From: Parasphingopyxis marina
GTDB lineage: Bacteria > Pseudomonadota > Alphaproteobacteria > Sphingomonadales > Sphingomonadaceae
Assembly (NCBI RefSeq): GCF_014237875.1
Contig: NZ_JACJVJ010000002.1
Coordinates: 773,300 to 837,299 of the forward strand
Direction: 5' to 3'
DNA length: 64,000 nucleotides
The position numbers and the translations under genes were made by a program. Below, piece by piece: positions 9,040 to 17,015 of this stretch (position 1 is the first letter of the stretch; every line of letters begins with the position of its first letter). Below the pieces are notes generated by a model that saw only the letters and a program-made list of their open reading frames with translations, did no database searches and was not told the origin of the DNA.

Positions 9040-11319
9040 TCAGGCCGTGTTGGCTTTCGCGGATCCGTTATCCGGGGCCGGCCAGGCGACATCCGCATTC
9101 TGATCGAACGCCGTGCGTATCGCCCGGGCGAGAACGTCGCGCCCAAAGGGCTTGCGCAACCGCGCTATCACCCCGTTTTCCAGGCGCTCCACGGGCTCGG
9201 CGGGATTATCGTAACCGCTGACGAACACGAATTTGAGATCGGGGACCGCCGACAGCGCGTGGCTGGCAAACTCGTTGCCGTTCATTTCCGGCATCACGAT
9301 ATCGGTCAGCACGACGCGGATTTCGGGATGGGAGGCAAGCCTGCGCAGCGCCTCTTCCCCGCCCGAAGCGGCGACGACGCTGTAGCCGAGTTCGCGCAGC
9401 ATCTCGACGGTCATCGTCCGGACTTCTTCTTCGTCGTCGACGACCAGCACGACTTCCTGCTGCAGCCCGCGAGCGACGGCATCTTCGGCAGGCCCTTCGC
9501 CCGCCTCATCGGTATCGCCCGCCTGCGCACCTTGCAGCCGCGGCAGGAAGATGCGGATCGTCGTGCCCTTGCCTTCCTCGGTGTCGATTTCGAGATCGCC
9601 GCCCGATTGCCGCGCAAAACCGAACACCTGGCTCAGTCCCAGACCGGTGCCCTTGCCGATAGCCTTGGTCGTGAAGAACGGTTCGAGCGCCTGCTCGCGC
9701 ACCTCTTCAGTCATGCCGGCGCCGGAATCATACACCGAAATGCAGACGCATTCGGCGAGATCTCCGTTCTGCCCGTTTTCGGCAATCCTGTGCTGCCCGT
9801 TCGCGGTACGGATGACGAGCGCGTCGCCGTCCTCCATCGCGTCGCGCGCGTTGATGACGAGGTTGAGCAAGGCATTTTCGAGCTGATTACCATCGACCAG
9901 GGTCGGCCACAGATCGTCGGCGAGTTCGGTGCTGAAATTGACCCGCTTGCCGATCGTTCGCTCCAGCATCTCGCTCATCTCGCCGACGAGGGCGTTCACA
10001 TCGACCTTGCTGGGCGTCAGCGGCTGGCGCCGCGCAAAGGCCAGCAGGCGCTGCGTGAGGTCGGAGGCGCGCAGCGCGCCGATCGTCGCCCGGTGAATGA
10101 GTTTCTCCAGCCGTTCGGGATTGCTGACATTAAGCCGCGCCAGCTCGAGATTGCCCATAACAACGGCCAGCATATTATTGAAATCATGCGCAATCCCGCC
10201 GGTCAGCTGACCCAGGGATTCCATGCGCTGCATCTGCATGACTTCGGTTTCCGCCTTGGCCCGCGCCGCCACCTCCTCGTGCAGCCGGGTGTTGGCGGCG
10301 TTGAGCTCCGCGGTGCGCTGCGACACTTTTTCCTCGATCCGGGCGGCGGCGCGAACCTGTTGATCGAACAGGATGGCCAGCAGCAGTGCGACGAGCGCGC
10401 CGCCAAAGCCCACCACCCAGGGGAGAAAGGAGGTCGTGCTCTGCGCGAACGAGGGAAGCGCGACCGCCTCGATCGTCCATTCATGGCCGGCAAGGGTGAG
10501 CGTCGTGATCCTCCGGTAGCGCCGGTCCCCGGTCTCCTGGCTGGACCGGAAGAGCAGGTTTTCCGGCGCCACGGGTCCGTCATAGATGCTGACCGCAAGA
10601 TCGGCGTGCGCATTCTCCGGAAAGACCTCACGGAACATGTCATGCGCGCGGAGCGGACTATAGACCCAGCCATAGGGCGTGCCCGTCCGCGCCGCCGTGT
10701 CGTCGCTGTAGAGCGGCGTGTAGATGAGGAAGCCCGGCTGCTTTTCGCTGTCGATTTCCTGGACGAGCTCGACGCGGCCGCTCATGATCGTTTCGCCGGT
10801 CCTGGCCGCCCGCATCATCGCCGCTCGCCGCGTTTCCTCGCTCATCATGTCGAAACCGATCGCCTCGGCATTCCGGACATTTTGCGGCTCCAGATACAGG
10901 ATCGTCGAATAAGCGGCTCTATCGCCGAGCGGCCAGGCTTCGTTCGCGATCGCGCGGTCCGGTTGCCGTTCGGCGGCCAGCGCGCTCAGCGTCTCGCGGT
11001 CCGGCGCGGCCGCAGCGAAGCCGACGCCCAGCACGCCGGGATAGTTATGTTCGAGGTCCAGCCAGTCGACAAAGGTTTCGAAATCTTGCGCCGTCACCGA
11101 ATCCGAGGAATGGAAAAGGCCCGCCGTGCCGCGCAGCAGGGTCATCTGCATGTCGATGCGGTTTTCGACCGAGGTGACGGCCATGTCGGCGGAGTGCGCA
11201 AAGCGTTCCTCCAGCCGGTCGTCGGTGAAATTGGCGATCTGAAACGCAATCAGCGCTGATACGATCAGCCCGACGGCGAACACGCCGACAGGAAACGCCC
11301 TGTGCAGGCTCAGGTTCAT
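9040..11319 (-). CDS. CHASE-domain hybrid sensor histidine kinase/response regulator
   Basis: 759-aa membrane-bound hybrid kinase. A first membrane segment (about residues 8-28) and a second (about 295-318) flank an extracytoplasmic CHASE domain (about 75-270), which binds small ligands. A coiled coil leads into the HisKA domain, where the phospho-accepting His is in IAHDFNNMLAVVMGNLELA (about residue 380). The ATPase domain follows, with NLVINARDAM (N box), DSGAGMT and GKGTGLGLSQVFG. The C-terminal receiver (about 620-735) has DDEEE, the phospho-Asp in VLTDIVMPEMNG and Lys in RLRKPFG. The start at 11319 has GGAGGGG. No output regulator is adjacent, so phosphotransfer to a separate protein is likely. 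Confidence 0.92.
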   Translation of the reverse strand: MNLSLHRAFPVGVFAVGLIVSALIAFQIANFTDDRLEERFAHSADMAVTSVENRIDMQMTLLRGTAGLFHSSDSVTAQDFETFVDWLDLEHNYPGVLGVGFAAAAPDRETLSALAAERQPDRAIANEAWPLGDRAAYSTILYLEPQNVRNAEAIGFDMMSEETRRAAMMRAARTGETIMSGRVELVQEIDSEKQPGFLIYTPLYSDDTAARTGTPYGWVYSPLRAHDMFREVFPENAHADLAVSIYDGPVAPENLLFRSSQETGDRRYRRITTLTLAGHEWTIEAVALPSFAQSTTSFLPWVVGFGGALVALLLAILFDQQVRAAARIEEKVSQRTAELNAANTRLHEEVAARAKAETEVMQMQRMESLGQLTGGIAHDFNNMLAVVMGNLELARLNVSNPERLEKLIHRATIGALRASDLTQRLLAFARRQPLTPSKVDVNALVGEMSEMLERTIGKRVNFSTELADDLWPTLVDGNQLENALLNLVINARDAMEDGDALVIRTANGQHRIAENGQNGDLAECVCISVYDSGAGMTEEVREQALEPFFTTKAIGKGTGLGLSQVFGFARQSGGDLEIDTEEGKGTTIRIFLPRLQGAQAGDTDEAGEGPAEDAVARGLQQEVVLVVDDEEEVRTMTVEMLRELGYSVVAASGGEEALRRLASHPEIRVVLTDIVMPEMNGNEFASHALSAVPDLKFVFVSGYDNPAEPVERLENGVIARLRKPFGRDVLARAIRTAFDQNADVAWPAPDNGSAKANTA

Positions 11320-11363
11320 CGAACCCCTCCGAGAAATTGACCTAAATCCTTATATTTTTAGAG

Positions 11364-11378
11364 TTAATGGTGGGTAAA
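11364..11378. promoter_or_regulatory. Candidate CtrA-like box
   Basis: TTAA-TGGTGGG-TAAA, a 7/8 match to the alphaproteobacterial CtrA consensus TTAA-N7-TTAA, lies in the 219-bp gap between the hybrid kinase (starts 11319, minus) and purC (starts 11539, plus). One isolated match in AT-poor DNA is suggestive only. Confidence 0.3.
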
Positions 11379-11538
11379 CGAGCTGTAGCCCCGTGGGGCA
11401 TCGCCCGCCCGCGCACGAGCGCCGGTCGCGATTGCGCAAGACCGCCCGCTCGGCTATAGAATTTTTTTGTCCGCCTCGGCCCGCGCGCAGTTTGCCGCCG
11501 CGTCCGGGGCGCACTTCTTTTTTACGGAGACCCCAGCG

Positions 11539-12318
11539 ATGTCCCGCCGCCGCCAGATCTACGAGGGCAAGGCCAAGATCCTCTATGAGGGGCCCGAACC
11601 CGGCACGATCATTCAGTATTTCAAGGACGACGCGACAGCCTTCAACGCGCAGAAAAAGGGCACGATCAACGGCAAGGGCGTGCTCAACAACCGGATTTCC
11701 GAGCATATCTTCACGCGCCTCAACCATATCGGCGTGCCCAACCACTTCATTCGCCGCCTCAACATGCGCGAGCAACTGGTCCGCCAGGTCGAGATCGTGC
11801 CGATCGAGGTGATCGTGCGGAACGTTGCCGCGGGAACGCTGTCCAAGCGGCTCGGCATCGAGGAGGGCACGCCCCTGCCCCGCACGCTGATCGAATATTG
11901 CCTGAAAGACGATGCGCTCGGCGACCCGCTGATCGCGGAAGAGCATATCGCCTGTTTCGGTTGGGCCAGCCAGGAAGAAATGAACGAGATCGCCGACATG
12001 GCGATCCGGGTGAACGACTTCATGTCCGGGCTGTTTTCGGCGATCAATATCCGCCTGATCGATTTCAAGCTGGAATTCGGCCGGATCTGGGACGGCGATT
12101 TCTCCCGCCTGATCCTTGCCGACGAAATCAGCCCCGATGGCTGCCGCCTGTGGGACATGGATTCGAACGAGAAGCTCGACAAGGACCGGTTTCGCCGCGA
12201 TCTCGGCGGCGAGGTCGAAGCCTATCAGGAAGTCGCGCGGCGGCTCGGCCTGCTTCCCGAAGGCGACGAGAACGAGGTTCTCGACCTCGAACAGCACAGG
12301 AAAAAGCGCGGCAAATAG
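11539..12318 (+). CDS. purC: Phosphoribosylaminoimidazole-succinocarboxamide synthase
   Basis: SAICAR synthetase, which joins CAIR and aspartate with ATP in de novo purine synthesis. At 259 aa it is the normal bacterial length. The opening [19 protein letters not shown] contains the family's YEGKAK motif, and [14 protein letters not shown] and IDFKLEFGR are conserved substrate- and ATP-binding segments. I chose the ATG at 11539, with ACGGAGA upstream, rather than the longer frame, because the protein then begins just before the first beta strand. In related genomes purC is usually next to purS and purQ; here three opposite-strand genes lie between (12364-13951). Confidence 0.95.
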   Translation: MSRRRQIYEGKAKILYEGPEPGTIIQYFKDDATAFNAQKKGTINGKGVLNNRISEHIFTRLNHIGVPNHFIRRLNMREQLVRQVEIVPIEVIVRNVAAGTLSKRLGIEEGTPLPRTLIEYCLKDDALGDPLIAEEHIACFGWASQEEMNEIADMAIRVNDFMSGLFSAINIRLIDFKLEFGRIWDGDFSRLILADEISPDGCRLWDMDSNEKLDKDRFRRDLGGEVEAYQEVARRLGLLPEGDENEVLDLEQHRKKRGK

Positions 12319-12363
12319 CCGCGCCCGGCGCTGGATAGCGATTTCGAAAGCGGCAGGACGGCC

Positions 12364-12519
12364 CTAGCGGCCGATCTTGCTGCCGCAAATAATGCCAAAA
12401 ACGAATGTGGCGAGAAGGGCGAGTTTCACCGTTCCATCGGGATCGTGATACCCGACAAGATCCTGCCCAAAGGCAAACAGGGCAACAAACATCCCCAATG
12501 CGAGCGCTGCCATGGCCAT
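12364..12519 (-). CDS. Small two-segment membrane protein (51 aa)
   Basis: A 51-codon gene starting at the ATG at 12519, with GGGGAGG 3 bp upstream. The protein begins MAMAALALGMFVALFAF (first hydrophobic segment), has a short polar loop GQDLVGYHDPDG, then a second hydrophobic segment (about residues 31-46) ending in a basic tail. The two-helix hairpin, good ribosome site and lack of overlap with other genes argue for a real gene. Function unknown. It lies just downstream of, and convergent with, purC. Confidence 0.62.
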   Translation of the reverse strand: MAMAALALGMFVALFAFGQDLVGYHDPDGTVKLALLATFVFGIICGSKIGR

Positions 12520-12657
12520 CGCCTCCCCAGCTAATCAAATACAGGCCCGGAACCGGGCTCCGGATCGCGAAGAACTAAAGGCGAGGGTTTGAAATCCGGT
12601 TAATAAACCGATCAGCATATGCCGCGCGCTTACGCAGGAATGTCGGCAACCATCTGG

Positions 12658-13038
12658 TTAGGTTTGGTTTTCCAGCAATCCCAGGCCCGGCCGGCCTACC
12701 AGTTCGCCGATTCTTTCCAAAACCCGATGCCAAACGGGATCGCCGGAATCTTCGGCGCCGACGCCAAGATATTCGGTGTGGATCAATCGCAATTCGAACG
12801 GCAACCGGCATTCGTCGATCTGGACCGAAACCAGCGTTTCCCGGCTGCTGGCGTCCCGCGCTGCCGCACGCACCGCTTCGCAGGCGACCGAATCTTGTGA
12901 CCAAAGCGCAATGACCGCGGCCGCAGCTGCCGCTTCGCCGTCCCACGCCACTGCGATATCCAGCATCGACAGCGCGGCCGCGAGCGCTTGGGCGCGCGCC
13001 CGATCCTCTTGCGCATGAACGATCACCACATCCGTCAT
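12658..13038 (-). CDS. TIR-like domain protein (126 aa)
   Basis: A single small domain resembling Toll/interleukin-1 receptor (TIR) domains. It has an opening beta strand VVIVHAQEDRARAQALAAAL (box 1 position) and then an Asp/Trp after the second strand. SQDSVACEAV follows and matches the S-x-x-S-x-x-C-x-x-E region, with Glu54 at the place of the NADase glutamate. The segment LVSVQIDECRLPFELRLIHT matches the TIR PV-x-LD-x-C-x-LP pattern. Start 13038 chosen because the protein then begins directly with the first strand. It is 46 bp downstream of a CPBP protease gene on the same strand. Whether it hydrolyses NAD or is a signalling adaptor is unknown; no partner effector is fused. Confidence 0.62.
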   Translation of the reverse strand: MTDVVIVHAQEDRARAQALAAALSMLDIAVAWDGEAAAAAAVIALWSQDSVACEAVRAAARDASSRETLVSVQIDECRLPFELRLIHTEYLGVGAEDSGDPVWHRVLERIGELVGRPGLGLLENQT

Positions 13039-13084
13039 CGCTTCGCCCTCCCGTTGGAATTTCCTTCCCCGCCCCCGGCTCGGA

Positions 13085-13951
13085 TCAGTCCCCCGATCCA
13101 AGCCCGCTCACCCGTAAAGGAAAAAGACGAATGACGAGCAGGAACAAAGCCAGCGCCGCGAAAAATCCTGTTACCCCCGACAGTCCCGCCTCGGGACCAT
13201 AGGCGCCGCCGGTCCAAAATACCGGCCCTTGGGGCTCGATGGTGATCAAGGAGCCGTCCGCGGCGTTGCCGCTCATCGCAAAGCCGAAGAGCTTCGACTG
13301 GGCAAAATTCCAGGCCGCATGAAAGCCGATCGACAAACCAAGGCTGCCGGTGAGCAAGAAGGGAATGCAGAGGATCACGCCGTTGAGTGTCAATATGGCG
13401 AAAGAGGCGACGGACATATGATCGGTGCCGCTATGCGCAGCCGCAAAGATCAGCGAAGACAGGAGCAGCGCGCCTATTGCAGCCGTTCGCGCGCTTGTTT
13501 TTTTGGCGAGCGAACCGTCAATATTCGTAAACAGGAACCCCCGAAAAAATGTTTCTTCCCAGACCGCAACCAAGAGCATCTTGATGAAAAACATCAAAAA
13601 CGCGCTGTCCAATATCGCGGTCGTCAACGATGACACCTCTGCGGCGCCAAGCGCGACGGATGCTCCGAAGATTATGGCTACCGACACTGTGCCAATTACA
13701 AGGCCGACGGCGATACCGAACAGGAGCCGTGCGGTCGGAACCAACCCATAGTCGGCAAAAGGCCTACGATCGACATAGCGCGCCCAGACGACCAACATGG
13801 CAACCAGGATGACGTTGGCAAAGAGAAATTGCAGAAGGCTGTTCTGGACGAGGAGCAACGGCGCAACGGCCAAGGCCAGTGCCAAAACGAAAAGCGCGAT
13901 CCGCAATACGACACGCAGCCTGCCGTCGCGCCCCACAAACACGCTATCCAT
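13085..13951 (-). CDS. CPBP-family intramembrane metalloprotease (CAAX/Abi type)
   Basis: 288-aa multi-pass membrane protein with the three motifs of CPBP (CAAX-processing and bacteriocin-processing) proteases. These are EExxxR in WEETFFRGFLF, FxxxH in IFAAAHSG, and HxxxN in HAAWN, which build the glutamate-histidine active site. The first 110 residues add several membrane segments. Bacterial members have been linked to bacteriocin self-immunity and protein processing, but the substrate here is unknown. The gene appears less GC-rich than the flanking pur genes. It precedes the TIR-like gene and is transcribed opposite to purC and purS. Confidence 0.85.
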   Translation of the reverse strand: MDSVFVGRDGRLRVVLRIALFVLALALAVAPLLLVQNSLLQFLFANVILVAMLVVWARYVDRRPFADYGLVPTARLLFGIAVGLVIGTVSVAIIFGASVALGAAEVSSLTTAILDSAFLMFFIKMLLVAVWEETFFRGFLFTNIDGSLAKKTSARTAAIGALLLSSLIFAAAHSGTDHMSVASFAILTLNGVILCIPFLLTGSLGLSIGFHAAWNFAQSKLFGFAMSGNAADGSLITIEPQGPVFWTGGAYGPEAGLSGVTGFFAALALFLLVIRLFPLRVSGLGSGD

Positions 13952-14059
13952 CGCGAAGCCCCCTATTGGACGAACAGCCTATCGCCCCGCCCCTCTTGCC
14001 ACAAGGCGGCGATGGCATCATAGAGCGCGCGACTCCGGGCCATGCAGGAGAAACCGGCC

Positions 14060-14296
14060 ATGAAAACCCGCGTCCATGTCACCTTGAAGAACGGCGTGCT
14101 CGATCCCCAGGGCAAGGCGATCCATCACGCCTTGGAAACGCTTGGCTTTGACGGCGTCAACGACGTTCGCCAGGGCAAGCTGATCGAACTCGATCTCGAC
14201 GAAAACGTCACCGATGCCGAGATCGAGGATATGTGCCGGAAACTTCTCGCCAACATGGTGATCGAGGATTTCGAGATCGAGAAGGAGGCAGCTTGA
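14060..14296 (+). CDS. purS: Phosphoribosylformylglycinamidine synthase subunit PurS
   Basis: 78-aa structural subunit of the three-part FGAM synthase (PurS-PurL-PurQ), which supports ammonia channelling between PurQ and PurL. It has the typical [17 protein letters not shown] start with [11 protein letters not shown] and the C-terminal [14 protein letters not shown]. The ATG at 14060 has AGGAG 9 bp upstream and gives the family length; an in-frame ATG 18 bp earlier overlaps the ribosome site. Its TGA overlaps the purQ ATG by one base, so translation is coupled. purL is not in the window. Confidence 0.93.
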   Translation: MKTRVHVTLKNGVLDPQGKAIHHALETLGFDGVNDVRQGKLIELDLDENVTDAEIEDMCRKLLANMVIEDFEIEKEAA

Positions 14297-14961
14297 TGAA
14301 AAGCGCGGTCATCGTCTTTCCCGGTTCCAATTGCGACCGCGACATGGCGGTGGCGCTCGAGGCGGCGACCGGCACCAAGCCGCATATGGTGTGGCATCGC
14401 GAGACCGAACTGCCCGAAGGGCTTGGCCTGATCGCGCTTCCCGGCGGCTTTTCCTATGGCGACTATCTGCGTTCCGGCGCTATCGGTGCCAATTCACCGG
14501 TGATGCGCGAAGTGAAAGCCGCGGCCGAACGCGGCGTCGCGATCCTCGGCGTCTGCAACGGGTTCCAGCTGCTCACCGAAGCCGGGCTGCTTCCCGGCGC
14601 GCTGCTGCGCAATGCCGGCATACGCTTCGTCTGCCGCGATGTGCCTTTGACCGTCGCTTCGAGCCAGACGGCCTTCACCAGCCGTTACCAGGCCGACGAA
14701 GAAATCTCGATCCCGGTCGCCCATCACGACGGCAATTATTTCGCGGATGACGACACGCTGAACCGGCTCGAAGGCGAAGGCCGCATCGTCTTTCGATACG
14801 CCGAAAACGTCAACGGTTCGGCGCGCGATATCGCCGGCATCGTCAACGAAGCGGGCAATGTGCTGGGCATGATGCCGCATCCCGAGCGGATGATCGAACC
14901 GGCCCATGGCGGCAAGGACGGGCGGCGGCTTTTCGAAGGGCTTGTCGAAGCGCTCGCTTGA
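14296..14961 (+). CDS. purQ: Phosphoribosylformylglycinamidine synthase subunit PurQ (glutaminase)
   Basis: 221-aa class I glutamine amidotransferase that supplies ammonia for conversion of FGAR to FGAM in purine synthesis. The nucleophile is Cys87 in [11 protein letters not shown], and the catalytic His and Glu lie in MMPHPERM near the C-terminus. FPGSNCDRD at residues 8-16 is typical of PurQ. The start overlaps the purS stop (TGATG) and uses AAGGAGG inside the end of purS. The next gene, an Fnr-type regulator, begins only 2 bp after the purQ stop, so it may be read from the same transcript. Confidence 0.95.
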   Translation: MKSAVIVFPGSNCDRDMAVALEAATGTKPHMVWHRETELPEGLGLIALPGGFSYGDYLRSGAIGANSPVMREVKAAAERGVAILGVCNGFQLLTEAGLLPGALLRNAGIRFVCRDVPLTVASSQTAFTSRYQADEEISIPVAHHDGNYFADDDTLNRLEGEGRIVFRYAENVNGSARDIAGIVNEAGNVLGMMPHPERMIEPAHGGKDGRRLFEGLVEALA

Positions 14962-14963
14962 CG

Positions 14964-15662
14964 ATGACCGCGACCGCCCTTGCCTGCGACGACTGCCCGG
15001 TTCGCGACAAGGCCGTGTGTTCCGCGCTCGATAGCCGGGAAAAACTCCAGCTTGCCGAAATCGGGCGGACCCAGAATTTCGCGGCGGGAGAACCGATCTT
15101 CCAGGCCGGCGACGATCGCATGGCCTGTGCCACGCTGATCGAGGGCGTCGCCAAGCTTTCCACGATCGACGAGAACGGCGTCGAGCGCATCGTTGCGCTG
15201 CTCCATCCCTCTGGCTTTCTCGGGCGTCTGTTCGCCACCCATCGCGATTTCTTCGCGACCGCGCTGACGCCCTGCCGGCTGTGCCTGTTTCCGCGCGCCG
15301 ATTTCGAGCGGGTGATGACGGCCAACCCGAAACTGACTCAGAACATCCTCGAACGGACGCTCGATGCGCTGGAAGAAAGCCGCAAGCTGATCGACCTGAT
15401 CGGAAAGCGCCGGGCCGTGGCGCGCGTCGGCGGCTTCCTGCTGATGATCGAGCAGAGTATGTGCGAACGCCCCGGCGAAGCGGGAAGCGCATTCGAATTG
15501 CCGCTGACGCGCGGCGAAATCGCGGACCTTCTCGGCCTGACCATCGAAACGGTCAGCCGTCAGCTCGGGGCGCTCGAAAAGGCCGGCGCGATCTCCCGGC
15601 ACGGCGGCAAGGGTATCCTGATCCTCGACCGCACGGCGCTATCTGCCGTGGCGAACGCGTAA
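14964..15662 (+). CDS. Crp/Fnr-family regulator, FnrN/FixK-like with Fe-S cysteines
   Basis: 232-aa transcription factor of the oxygen-sensing FNR type. The N-terminus has Cys8-x2-Cys11-x7-Cys19, matching FnrN-type regulators. Cys107 (TPCRLCLFP) lies where FNR carries its fourth iron-sulphur ligand. A cyclic-nucleotide-like beta barrel is followed by a dimer helix and the DNA-binding helix LTRGEIADLLGLTIETVSRQL. Its E-x2-S-R recognition motif reads TTGA-N4-TCAA sites. I prefer the ATG at 14964 over a TTG at 14958 that overlaps purQ. A perfect site of this kind lies at 16192-16205 before the neighbouring membrane gene. Confidence 0.88.
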   Translation: MTATALACDDCPVRDKAVCSALDSREKLQLAEIGRTQNFAAGEPIFQAGDDRMACATLIEGVAKLSTIDENGVERIVALLHPSGFLGRLFATHRDFFATALTPCRLCLFPRADFERVMTANPKLTQNILERTLDALEESRKLIDLIGKRRAVARVGGFLLMIEQSMCERPGEAGSAFELPLTRGEIADLLGLTIETVSRQLGALEKAGAISRHGGKGILILDRTALSAVANA

Positions 15663-15687
15663 AAAGGGCGACCCGCGGGCCGCCCTT
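15661..15687. terminator. Bidirectional terminator between Fnr-type gene and membrane-protein gene
   Basis: A 7-bp stem AAGGGCG (15664-15670) with CGCCCTT (15681-15687) and a self-complementary loop (CCCGCGGG). On the minus strand it is followed by TTTTTA, a good U-tract for the gene at 15710-16135. On the plus strand it directly follows the Fnr-type stop codon. Confidence 0.7.
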
Positions 15688-15709
15688 CCTTGCCTCGAAG
15701 CGGTCTCGC

Positions 15710-16135
15710 TTATTGGGTTGCAGAGACAAAGACCGCGACGAAAGCCGCCCACCCCACAAGCATGGCGGGCACGACAAGAACCTGCGCGGCAGCGGAACGC
15801 CCCGTCAGCCGCCCAGAAGCGGTGTCGATCCCTTCGCTGAGAAATTCGCTCCAGCTCTGAAACCGACCCTCGCCCCTGGGCGCGACGCGCGCGAACATGA
15901 TCGGCACGCCGAAAAAGGCGGCGAGAAACACAAAAAAGATCGCGAACGGCATGACCAATCCCTCGCTCATCGTCACGCTGCCTAGAAGAGCCAGGAACGC
16001 GACATAGGCGCCGCCGGTCGCCACGAAGAGCGCGGGATGGAGCTCCCAGGGGCGCTCTGCATGGTTCGAACGGAATTGCGGGGCGACCTTCGCGCCCTGG
16101 GCTTCGATTTCGGCGAGGCTTTTATGTACGGCCAT
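15710..16135 (-). CDS. Three-segment membrane protein, probably FNR/FixK-regulated
   Basis: 141-aa protein of unknown function. A soluble N-terminal stretch (residues 1-33) is followed by hydrophobic segments at about 36-56, 60-82 and 116-137, with a polar loop between the last two. I recognise no domain. The start at 16135 has AAGGAG 7 bp upstream. A perfect FNR/FixK palindrome is centred about 63 bp before the start codon, and the gene lies beside an Fnr-type regulator gene. Induction under low oxygen is therefore likely, and a role in micro-oxic or nitrosative metabolism is a guess from this. Confidence 0.75.
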   Translation of the reverse strand: MAVHKSLAEIEAQGAKVAPQFRSNHAERPWELHPALFVATGGAYVAFLALLGSVTMSEGLVMPFAIFFVFLAAFFGVPIMFARVAPRGEGRFQSWSEFLSEGIDTASGRLTGRSAAAQVLVVPAMLVGWAAFVAVFVSATQ

Positions 16136-16191
16136 CGGACTTCTCCTTGCTTGTGTGGAGAAGACCCTGCCGGGGTAGCGCCGGCGATGCT

Positions 16192-16205
16192 TTGACGAAT
16201 GTCAA
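16192..16205. promoter_or_regulatory. FNR/FixK box
   Basis: TTGAC-GAAT-GTCAA, a perfect palindrome fitting the TTGAY-N4-RTCAA consensus. It sits 57 bp upstream of the membrane protein gene starting at 16135 (minus) and 18 bp beyond the stop of the gene at 16223. The distance fits class II activation with a leader of about 20 nt. Confidence 0.82.
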
Positions 16206-16222
16206 AAGCGGGAAAAGTCCGG

Positions 16223-16954
16223 TCAGATATCCGCGCGGAACGGCGTGAAGCCCGTATGTTCGTCGTAAACGTCAAGGCCCTCGCGACGTTTCAGCCAGCC
16301 GACCACGACATAGGTGACCGGTGTCAGCAGTGCCTCCCAGGCGACCTTGAGCAGCCAGTTGGTGATCATCACGGTGATGACGAGACTGGTGTCCCACACC
16401 CCCCAGAAAGCGAGCGGATAGAAAATCAGGCTGTCGATCGCCTGGCCGAAGATCGTCGAACCGATGGTGCGGCTCCATAGATGCTTGCCCTGCGTCCAGA
16501 CCTTCATCCGCGCCATGACATAGGAATTGACGAACTCGCCGGCCCAGAAGGCGATGATCGAGGCGAACACGATGCGCGGGACCTGGCCGAACACCTGTTC
16601 ATAGGCCGCCTGCCCCGTCCAGCTTTCGTCCGGCGGCAGCGCGACGACCACGGTCGCCATCAGCGCCATGAACAGCATCGCAACGAATCCGGCCCAGATG
16701 CAGCGCCGCGCCCGGGCATAGCCATAGACTTCGGTCAGCACGTCGCCGAGCACATAAGAGAGGGGGAAGAACAATATGCCCGCCCCGAAGGCATAGGCGC
16801 CGACCAAGGGCAGTTCGAGATTGGCGACCTTGCCGGCGCCGATGACGTTGGAAAGCAGGAGGATGACGACGAACGCCGCCATCACGAAATCGAAATAGCG
16901 CATCCGCCGGCCGCCCAGCGCCGATGCGTCGATCCGTTCGATTGCCCCGCTCAT
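16223..16954 (-). CDS. Queuosine precursor transporter (YhhQ/VUT family)
   Basis: 243-aa inner-membrane protein of the YhhQ (DUF165) family, known to import the 7-deazaguanine precursors preQ0/preQ1 used to make queuosine in tRNA. About six membrane helices are seen, with the family segments ILLLSNVIGAGKV, FPLSYVLGDVLTEVYGY and FVNSYVMARMKVWTQGKHLW. The latter includes RTIGSTIFGQAIDSLIFY, typical of VUT proteins. The start at 16954 has AGGAAGGA upstream; a longer frame runs into the divergent PhyH gene. The short gap to the divergent gene (61 bp) must hold both promoters. Confidence 0.88.
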   Translation of the reverse strand: MSGAIERIDASALGGRRMRYFDFVMAAFVVILLLSNVIGAGKVANLELPLVGAYAFGAGILFFPLSYVLGDVLTEVYGYARARRCIWAGFVAMLFMALMATVVVALPPDESWTGQAAYEQVFGQVPRIVFASIIAFWAGEFVNSYVMARMKVWTQGKHLWSRTIGSTIFGQAIDSLIFYPLAFWGVWDTSLVITVMITNWLLKVAWEALLTPVTYVVVGWLKRREGLDVYDEHTGFTPFRADI

Positions 16955-17015
16955 TCGTCCTTCCTGCCTTATCAAGCGCTTGCAATCCAGCCGATTTTGG
17001 CGTGAAAGCCCCGCC

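Noticed and set aside
9259-11259. 666-codon frame opposite the hybrid kinase
   Set aside because: No family resemblance, no ribosome site; lies entirely over a well-supported gene.
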